Assembly (NCBI RefSeq): GCF_009674825.1
Contig: NZ_WKJH01000003.1
Location: forward strand, 62,001 to 126,000
Origin: Maribacter luteus
Lineage (GTDB): Bacteria > Bacteroidota > Bacteroidia > Flavobacteriales > Flavobacteriaceae
Direction of reading: 5' to 3'
DNA length: 64,000 nucleotides
Positions within the stretch are counted from its first letter, which is position 1; each line of letters starts with the position of its first letter. A program made the translations under genes and the position numbers. The notes beneath the pieces are model-generated. The model had not been told where the DNA came from and did not search any database. It was given only the letters and a program-made list of their open reading frames with translations. Positions 57,079 through 64,000 of this stretch are shown here, piece by piece.

Positions 57079-58374
57079 TTATTCCGAAACGTATTTAAGA
57101 GCATCGGCTACAGGTATGCGCACACCATCCTTGTAAGCAACGATATAGGAGCCTGTAAACCCTTTTATATCAGCGTTTGACTTTAACATTTTCGCTTCTT
57201 CAAAAGAATGGGTTTTACCGTACATGTAGCGATAAAGGTTCTTAAAACGTTCTCGTGAAACATTTCCCAGCCCCTTGAAATTTTGGGGAATCAATTCCAA
57301 ATCCTTGCCACTCGCCATGATCTGCACCTTAAATGCCACATTGGTCTTTTCCATGGATTTTACCGCTGTTATCCCCTCTTCTTTTTTCTTGACCTCTTCT
57401 TCTACCTTGGTTTTCGATGCGGCTATTTCTTCTTTAATAGGCTCCTTTTTCAAATCAACAGGCTCTGGTTCAGGTTTCTTTTCTTCCTTGGGAATCGGAG
57501 GCACTTCAATTGGTTTTTCCTCCTTTGCGGGTAAAACTTCTTCATTTAGGGCAACTTCCGTATCAAGGGTTTGTTGACCGGTTATCCCCGTATGTACGCT
57601 ATTTTTGTACTTTAAAACAGCTTCCGCAATGGCCTGTGCAATTTGGGCCTGTCCCTTTTTTGAGTTCAAATAAGCCCCTTCTGATTTATTGGTCAAAAAT
57701 CCTGTTTCTACCAGAACACTCGGCATAAACGTTTGGTGCAAGACTATAAAACCTGCTTGTTTCACTTTGCGGTTTACCCGATTCAGTTTTCCTGAAAAAT
57801 TATCCTGTATCATTTTGGCCAGGGCAATACTTTGGTCCAAGAACTCCTCTTGCATTATGGTCAACCCAATGATCGACTCTGGGGAATTGATATCGTAATC
57901 GGCATATCGATCCTCATAATTATCCTCCAAATAAATTACCGAGTTCTCTTTCTTGGCTATTTCAAAATTCTGTTTATTGGCATGTAGCCCCAAAACGAAC
58001 GTACCAGCCCCATGGGCATCGGAAGAATGCGAATCACAATGAACGGAAACAAACAAATCGGCATTCGCCTTGTTCGCAATTTCACCCCGAACGAACAAAT
58101 CAACGAAGGTATCGTCCTTTCTGGTGTATATTACCTTGAAATCCGGATTGGCCTCCAATATCCTACCAACATTCAATACAATATTCAAGGCAATATTTTT
58201 TTCTAAGTAGCCATTGCCAAGGTTACCAGGGTCGTGCCCTCCATGTCCTGCATCCAAAACGATCACGAATTTACCATCATTGCGTTGAAGCCCTTTGTTT
58301 ACTGTGTTTGCGCAAAGTAGTATTGGAAATAGTAATATGGTTAAAAGATAAAAACGTTTCAAATTCATTTTCAT
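57079..58374 (-). CDS. N-acetylmuramoyl-L-alanine amidase (Amidase_3, AmiC-like) with SPOR-like C-terminus
   Basis: The 431-residue exported hydrolase has a signal peptide (LLTILLFPILLCANT), an Amidase_3 domain with VLDAGHGGHDPGNLGNG (zinc His), YLEKNIALN and SVHCDSHSSDAHGAG, and Glu in PSVLVETGFLTN. A Glu/Lys/Pro-rich linker (about 275-340) leads to a SPOR-like domain (FKVQIMASGKDLE to the end). It cleaves the peptide stem from peptidoglycan, probably at septation. It is divergent from the lptD-like gene by 71 bp. Confidence 0.92.
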   Translation of the reverse strand: MKMNLKRFYLLTILLFPILLCANTVNKGLQRNDGKFVIVLDAGHGGHDPGNLGNGYLEKNIALNIVLNVGRILEANPDFKVIYTRKDDTFVDLFVRGEIANKANADLFVSVHCDSHSSDAHGAGTFVLGLHANKQNFEIAKKENSVIYLEDNYEDRYADYDINSPESIIGLTIMQEEFLDQSIALAKMIQDNFSGKLNRVNRKVKQAGFIVLHQTFMPSVLVETGFLTNKSEGAYLNSKKGQAQIAQAIAEAVLKYKNSVHTGITGQQTLDTEVALNEEVLPAKEEKPIEVPPIPKEEKKPEPEPVDLKKEPIKEEIAASKTKVEEEVKKKEEGITAVKSMEKTNVAFKVQIMASGKDLELIPQNFKGLGNVSRERFKNLYRYMYGKTHSFEEAKMLKSNADIKGFTGSYIVAYKDGVRIPVADALKYVSE

Positions 58375-58445
58375 GAGGTAATTTGAGAATCTTAAATAGG
58401 TTAAATTTATTGTAATACCCTATAAGTGGAACAAAAAATATATGT

Positions 58446-61187
58446 ATGTTTGACCTTCAAAAAGTCAAGCCAACCTTTACAAAAATAGGATATCTAGCCT
58501 TGCAATCAAATAAACAATATTTACTTTTCATTTTCCTACTTATAATCGGTAGTGGTATCGGGCATGCCCAAGAGGACAAAATAGTGCCTTTAACCATTAA
58601 GGTTGAACAGGATACTATTTTCGCCCCCCTTTTGACCGAGGCTGAACTCAGAAAAGAAACGGGCAATGATTCTACCGAGGTCGATACTACAAAAACCAAA
58701 CCACCTTTATTATTGGATGTAATAAAGTACAAGGCGAAGGATTATGTACGTATGAGCCAAAAAGAACAAAAAATCTACCTTTATAACGAAGCTGAGATCC
58801 TATATCAAGATACCGAACTCAGGGCAGGTATAATCGTTATGGATTATGTGAAAAATGAAGTTTATGCCGGACGAATCAAAGATTCACTGGGCAATTACAC
58901 CCAACTCCCATTTTTTAAACAAGGTACCAATGAAGTAATCCCTGACTCAATCCGGTTCAATTTCGATACACAAAAAGCGATTATCTGGAATTCCCGTACA
59001 GAACAACAAGCTGGTCTTGGCCAATTGGGCAGTGATGCCATGAAGGTATATGCAGATATCACGAAAAAAGAAAATGACTCGGTCTACTTTTTGAGTGAAG
59101 GAAAGATCACCACCTCTACCGATACCATTGATCCTGATTATTATATCAGGATCCGAAAGGCTAAATTTGTACCGAAAAAGAAAGTGATAGCAGGTTTCAG
59201 TAACCTGTACATTGCAGATGTGCCAACACCGATAGCGCTACCTTTTGCTTACTTTCCCTTAAGTGTGGGAAGAACGGCGGGAGTAATGATGCCAACCTTT
59301 GGTAACCAAGCCGATAAAGGATATTTTTTACAGGATTTGGGCTATTATGTTCCTATTGGGGAGTACGCCGATATTTTGGTCACAGGTGATTTTTATACCA
59401 ATGGTAGTTGGGGTTTCAAGACCCAATCCATTTACTCCAAACGTTATAAATACAGCGGAAATGTAAATTTCAGGTTTGAGAACATCATAACAAGTCAAAA
59501 AGGCTTCAGTGATTACAGCCTCACCAAGAACTGGAACATTCAAATATCACATTCACAGGATACCAAGGCCAGTCCAAATTCCAGGTTCTCGGCATCGGTG
59601 AACATGGGAAGTAGTGAGTACTATCGTAATTCTTTGCAACAAAGAAACTTGCCGAGTACCCAAAACAATACCTTGTCTTCATCTATTTCCTATTCAAAGA
59701 CTTTTCCCGCCTACCCTTCTGTGAATATGAGTTTATCTGCCACGCATAGCCAAAATACAAATACAGAGGCCATTGAATTGACCCTACCAACTTTACAGGC
59801 AAGCATGGAGCGTATTTACCCTTTTGCAGAGCGAGATGGCATTAAGAAGGGGATCATCCAAAACATCAACTTTCAGTATGATTTAAATGCGGCGAACAAA
59901 ATATCGACTACTGATGATGATTTTCTGAAAGCCGAAATGTTCGATGGGGCTAAAATCGGGGCAAAACACTCCATACCACTTACCACGAACTTCAAGGTCG
60001 CAAAATATTTCAGTGTTAGTGTAGGGGGAACTTATCAGGACATATGGACCATGCAGACTTATGGCCAAAGTTATGATGAAACAGAGGACGAAGTGGTCAC
60101 CGATACGATAAGTGGTTTCGACCGTTTCAACAAATACAATTTCAGTGCTAGTATAGGAACCACCTTATACGGTACTTTCAATTTCGGGGAAGATAAAAAA
60201 ATACAGGCCATAAGGCACGTAATGCGACCGTCCATAAGTTATGGTTACGCTCCTTCTTTTGAGCAGTTTTATGATGAGTATATTGATGAAGACGGGGATG
60301 TGGTGCAATATTCCAGATTTCAAAACACCCTTTACGGATCACCCAGCCTTAGCAAATCGAACAGTTTAAGCTTTTCACTAGCCAATACACTTGAAGCCAA
60401 GGTTCGCGACAAGGACTCAACGGCCACAGAACCAAAAAAGGTCCCCATTCTGAGTAACTTCAATATTTCAACAGGATATAATTTTGAATCGGACTCGCTC
60501 AGATTAAGTCCGTTAAGTGTAAATGGCGGTACGACCTTATTGGACAGTAAGATGTCAGTGAATTTCTCCGCTGGTCTTGACCCCTATGCTATTGACAATA
60601 ATGGTACACGAATAAACACCTTAAATATAAAAAACGGGGGAAGCCTATTTCGTCTAACCCGCGCTAACGTTAATGTAGGGTATTCATTAAGCAGTGATAT
60701 GTTCAGTAAGGACAAGGGCGAAGACAAGGAGAAAAAAGATGATCGTTTTGACTATGTGGCACAAAGTGGTGGCCGTACGGATGATTTATTCGGTCGGGCC
60801 GATAGTTTTCAGGACAACCCGGACCAATCAAAAGAAGGTGAAGATGTTGAAAACCCCATATATGGCACCAAAATTCCTTGGAACCTTAGATTGGCTTACT
60901 CGGCTTCTTACACCAATTCGGCGAGGCAGAACGAATTTAGCAGTCACTCCCTTATGTTCTCCGGAGACGTAGAACTGTCACCTAGATGGAAGGTTGGTGG
61001 TTCCTCTGGGTATGACTTCAAAGGAAAAGGCTTTACCCTTACCCAATTGCGTTTTGAACGCGATTTAAAGAGTTTCGTAATGCGTTTCAACTGGACACCC
61101 TTCGGAACTTATAAACGATGGTACTTCTTTATCGGAATCAAAAGCTCAATACTTAGTGACCTTAAATGGGAGAACAGAAGTAAGTAA
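58446..61187 (+). CDS. LptD/OstA-like outer-membrane assembly protein
   Basis: This 913-residue protein has a signal sequence or anchor (YLLFIFLLIIGSGIGHAQ, 25-42), an OstA-like beta-jellyroll part (about 90-240, with AEILYQDTELRAGIIVMDY and KEVYAGRIKDSLG-like repeats), and a large LptD-type beta-barrel to the C-terminus, ending in GTYKRWYFFIGIKSS. Family members insert LPS into the outer membrane. In Bacteroidota several LptD-like paralogues exist, so it need not be the essential one. It shares a 71-bp divergent promoter region with amiC. Confidence 0.85.
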   Translation: MFDLQKVKPTFTKIGYLALQSNKQYLLFIFLLIIGSGIGHAQEDKIVPLTIKVEQDTIFAPLLTEAELRKETGNDSTEVDTTKTKPPLLLDVIKYKAKDYVRMSQKEQKIYLYNEAEILYQDTELRAGIIVMDYVKNEVYAGRIKDSLGNYTQLPFFKQGTNEVIPDSIRFNFDTQKAIIWNSRTEQQAGLGQLGSDAMKVYADITKKENDSVYFLSEGKITTSTDTIDPDYYIRIRKAKFVPKKKVIAGFSNLYIADVPTPIALPFAYFPLSVGRTAGVMMPTFGNQADKGYFLQDLGYYVPIGEYADILVTGDFYTNGSWGFKTQSIYSKRYKYSGNVNFRFENIITSQKGFSDYSLTKNWNIQISHSQDTKASPNSRFSASVNMGSSEYYRNSLQQRNLPSTQNNTLSSSISYSKTFPAYPSVNMSLSATHSQNTNTEAIELTLPTLQASMERIYPFAERDGIKKGIIQNINFQYDLNAANKISTTDDDFLKAEMFDGAKIGAKHSIPLTTNFKVAKYFSVSVGGTYQDIWTMQTYGQSYDETEDEVVTDTISGFDRFNKYNFSASIGTTLYGTFNFGEDKKIQAIRHVMRPSISYGYAPSFEQFYDEYIDEDGDVVQYSRFQNTLYGSPSLSKSNSLSFSLANTLEAKVRDKDSTATEPKKVPILSNFNISTGYNFESDSLRLSPLSVNGGTTLLDSKMSVNFSAGLDPYAIDNNGTRINTLNIKNGGSLFRLTRANVNVGYSLSSDMFSKDKGEDKEKKDDRFDYVAQSGGRTDDLFGRADSFQDNPDQSKEGEDVENPIYGTKIPWNLRLAYSASYTNSARQNEFSSHSLMFSGDVELSPRWKVGGSSGYDFKGKGFTLTQLRFERDLKSFVMRFNWTPFGTYKRWYFFIGIKSSILSDLKWENRSK

Positions 61188-61262
61188 ATTTCGGAACCGC
61201 GTTTTAACAACAGTATTAATCATACTATATAAAATCCCTAACATTATAACAACAATAGACCT

Positions 61263-61643
61263 ATGAAGAAAATAATAAACACAGAAAATGCCCCTGCACC
61301 AATTGGCCCATATAACCAAGCCGTACTTTCTGGAAACACCTTATATATTTCTGGTCAAATACCCATAGACCCTAAAACAGGTGAACTTGTCGAAGGTGAT
61401 ATTGCCAAAGAAACGGAACAATGCATGAAAAACCTAAAGGCTATACTTACTGAAGCTGGAATGACTTTTGAGCACGTGGTCAAGTCTTCTATTTTCATAA
61501 GTGACATGAACCAATTCGCTGAAATAAATACCGTTTACGCCAAATACTTTAATGCAGAGACTGCTCCTGCCCGAGAAACGGTAGAAGTCGCCAATCTGCC
61601 CAAATTCGTAAATGTGGAGATCTCGATGATCGCCGTTGCTTAA
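61263..61643 (+). CDS. ridA: RidA/YjgF family enamine/imine deaminase
   Basis: The 126-residue protein matches RidA throughout: NAPAPIGPYNQAVLSGNTLYISGQ, GDIAKETEQCMKNLKAIL, and APARETVEVANLPK, with the substrate-binding Arg104 and the late Glu119. It hydrolyses reactive 2-aminoacrylate and related intermediates in the cytoplasm. It ends 3 nt before the end of the convergent kinase gene. Confidence 0.95.
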   Translation: MKKIINTENAPAPIGPYNQAVLSGNTLYISGQIPIDPKTGELVEGDIAKETEQCMKNLKAILTEAGMTFEHVVKSSIFISDMNQFAEINTVYAKYFNAETAPARETVEVANLPKFVNVEISMIAVA

Positions 61644-61646
61644 AAG

Positions 61647-62498
61647 CTATAGATTCTGTTGATGGAACTGCATTAAACCTTCAATAGGTTTTTGACGGAT
61701 TTCACCCACGATCAAATCATTACGTTCCAATACCGTGGTAAGTTCCTCTTTTAGATAATAAGCAATACTGCCCACAAAATTGATCGGCACTTTAGTGGCC
61801 AACTCAAATTGCATAATGTAATTGTTCACGAACTGCTGAAAACCTTTGTCTATCACCCCTTTGCAGTATGGATGCTCCTTGTTTTCAATCAAAAACCTGG
61901 CGAATGTTGCCAAATATGTATTAGGATTGGGCTGCTTATATAGGTTTTCTTTGATAACGTCAGCTTCTAAATCGTATTCCTTAGCGAATTTCATACCTAA
62001 AGATTGAGGCATTTTATGAAAGTAAAAGTCCCTAATCAATTTTCTACCGAAGAAATTACCGCTTCCGTCATCCATCGGGATGTAACCCAAAGACGTTACT
62101 TTCTGTATGGCCTGGTTACCATCGTAATAACAGCAATTGGACCCTGTACCTAAAATACAGACAATTGCCTGATGACCTATTTTCGTTGTAGCATAAATGG
62201 CTGCATAAGTATCTTCCTTAATATTGGCCTTGGCGTTTGGAAAGAAATCGGCAAATATTTCCTTTAAGAAATTCCTCATGCGATCCGTACCACAACCAGC
62301 CCCATAAAAATAAAGCCTGGTTACCTTTTCACTATTCTTGGAAAGTTCAAAATTATTGGCCAAACGATCCTCGATTACCGAACGGGTAAGTACTTCCGGA
62401 CTCAAACCTAGGGTTTGGGTCATGAACAATTGATTTCCTTTCTCATCCAATGCAATCCAATCGGACTTCGTAGCCCCACTATCAACAATTAAAATCAT
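61647..62498 (-). CDS. BadF/BadG-family kinase (GlcNAc kinase-like)
   Basis: The protein has 283 residues of the ASKHA fold: ILIVDSGATKSDWIALDEKGN at the N-terminus, FYGAGCGTDRM, ACILGTGSN-type ILGTGSNCCYYDG and GSIAYYLKEEL. DSGATKSDW and the MDDGSGNFFGRKLIRDF block fit the N-acetylglucosamine kinase-like group of Bacteroidota. It probably recycles amino sugars. It lies after the gapA terminator, so it probably has its own promoter in the short gap at 62,499-62,579. Confidence 0.85.
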   Translation of the reverse strand: MILIVDSGATKSDWIALDEKGNQLFMTQTLGLSPEVLTRSVIEDRLANNFELSKNSEKVTRLYFYGAGCGTDRMRNFLKEIFADFFPNAKANIKEDTYAAIYATTKIGHQAIVCILGTGSNCCYYDGNQAIQKVTSLGYIPMDDGSGNFFGRKLIRDFYFHKMPQSLGMKFAKEYDLEADVIKENLYKQPNPNTYLATFARFLIENKEHPYCKGVIDKGFQQFVNNYIMQFELATKVPINFVGSIAYYLKEELTTVLERNDLIVGEIRQKPIEGLMQFHQQNL

Positions 62499-62516
62499 AG
62501 ATCACTATTTAAGAAC

Positions 62517-62556
62517 AATCCTGAAAACTATTGATCAGATCATAATTTTCAGGATT
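62517..62556 (-). terminator. Terminator after gapA
   Basis: AATCCTGAAAA (62517-62527) and TTTTCAGGATT (62546-62556) form a perfect 11-bp stem with an 18-nt loop, 24 bp past the gapA stop. On the minus strand the stem is followed by GTTCTT. It lies just before the start of the kinase gene. Confidence 0.65.
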
Positions 62557-62579
62557 GCATATTCTAATTAATTTAAAAC

Positions 62580-63584
<1,005 letters not shown>

Positions 63585-63603
63585 TCACTAATTTAAATTA
63601 AAA

Positions 63604-63999
63604 TTATATTGACATTATATCCGAAACCCTTATGAGTTCCTTATCTATTTTCGTATGACCTTTAATGGCCTTGTTTATCGGGGTAAGTATTATCTCATTA
63701 TCCTGTATACCCACCATTAAGTTGGTTTTTCCCTCTAAAAGTGATTCTACAGCCTTAACCCCCATTCTACTGGCCAAAACACGATCGTAACATGAAGGCG
63801 AACCACCACGTTGCATATGCCCCAGTACGGACACCCTAACATCATAGTCCGGGAAATTATCCTCGACATAGTCTTTAAGCTCAAAAATATTCTTTCCGGT
63901 TTTATCGCCCTCCGCAACTATTACTATACTTGAAGATTTACCCGACTCCTTACTTCTTTTAAGGGATTCCAACAATCTTTCCCTTCCTAAATTCTCTTC
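63604..63999 (-). CDS. pfkA: ATP-dependent 6-phosphofructokinase, C-terminal part (cut by window edge)
   Basis: The last 131 residues are present and the frame runs out of the window. SSSIVIVAEGD and VSVLGHMQRGGSPSCYDRVLASRMGVKAVE are the C-terminal signatures of PfkA (fructose-6-phosphate phosphorylation). A TTG at 63,973-63,975 is internal, because family sequence (EENLGRERLLESL) continues upstream. It is the upstream gene of the pfkA-gapA unit. Confidence 0.93.
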   Translation of the reverse strand, partial: EENLGRERLLESLKRSKESGKSSSIVIVAEGDKTGKNIFELKDYVEDNFPDYDVRVSVLGHMQRGGSPSCYDRVLASRMGVKAVESLLEGKTNLMVGIQDNEIILTPINKAIKGHTKIDKELIRVSDIMSI

Positions 64000-64000
64000 C

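Overview
The window looks like the chromosome of a low-GC member of the Flavobacteriaceae (Bacteroidota), probably marine. The signs are a Bacteroidota-type bshA (bacillithiol synthesis), a PHP-type phosphatase in place of a classical Wzb, a NagZ/serine-hydrolase fusion, a BadF-type GlcNAc kinase, pyruvate phosphate dikinase and weak ribosome binding sites. The genus cannot be fixed by reading alone.

About 45 kb (1,617-46,149) is one surface-polysaccharide locus of the Wzx/Wzy type. Its machinery is a PHP tyrosine phosphatase (1,617), Wzc kinase/copolymerase, Wza export lipoprotein and a CapD/WbpM-type 4,6-dehydratase (18,576-23,720, minus strand), a Wzx flippase (12,708), a Wzy-like polymerase (32,789) and a WbpL-like initiating transferase (45,157). 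Precursor genes make a dTDP-3-amino-3,6-dideoxyhexose (2,868-5,612 and 11,612), UDP-GlcA/GalA (24,521-26,943), a UDP-HexNAc uronic acid (27,054-29,383), UDP-ManNAcA (39,354-41,686) and probably UDP-FucNAc/QuiNAc (capD plus 44,227). Six glycosyltransferases, an MBOAT/SGNH O-acylation pair and an exported beta-helix lipoprotein complete the set. The product should be a strongly acidic, O-acylated polymer carrying an N-acylated amino sugar.

The most unusual part is 5.6-12.7 kb. Between the 3,4-ketoisomerases and the sugar aminotransferase sit two acyltransferases, an FkbH-like HAD enzyme, two different acyl carrier proteins, a VOC protein and a complete KAS III. Together they look like a small acyl-ACP assembly line that builds a non-standard acyl group for the amino sugar, by analogy with glyceryl-ACP chemistry. 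A second clue to history is a 36-codon orphan tail of wzc at 2,361-2,471. With the tail of the intact wzc it brackets 16 kb of strain-specific genes as diverged direct repeats, which suggests cassette exchange at the 3' end of wzc. A degenerate IS3-family element (36,507-37,727) marks another rearrangement point.

The flanks are conserved genes: ppdK (partial) on the left. On the right are a membrane protein of unknown function, an OmpA-family protein, a small lipoprotein, bshA, a GH3/serine-hydrolase fusion, an envelope and electron-transfer operon (amiC, mlaD-like, two Fe-S proteins, one conserved protein), an lptD-like gene, ridA, a GlcNAc kinase-like gene, gapA and pfkA (partial). I saw no rRNA, tRNA or CRISPR array.
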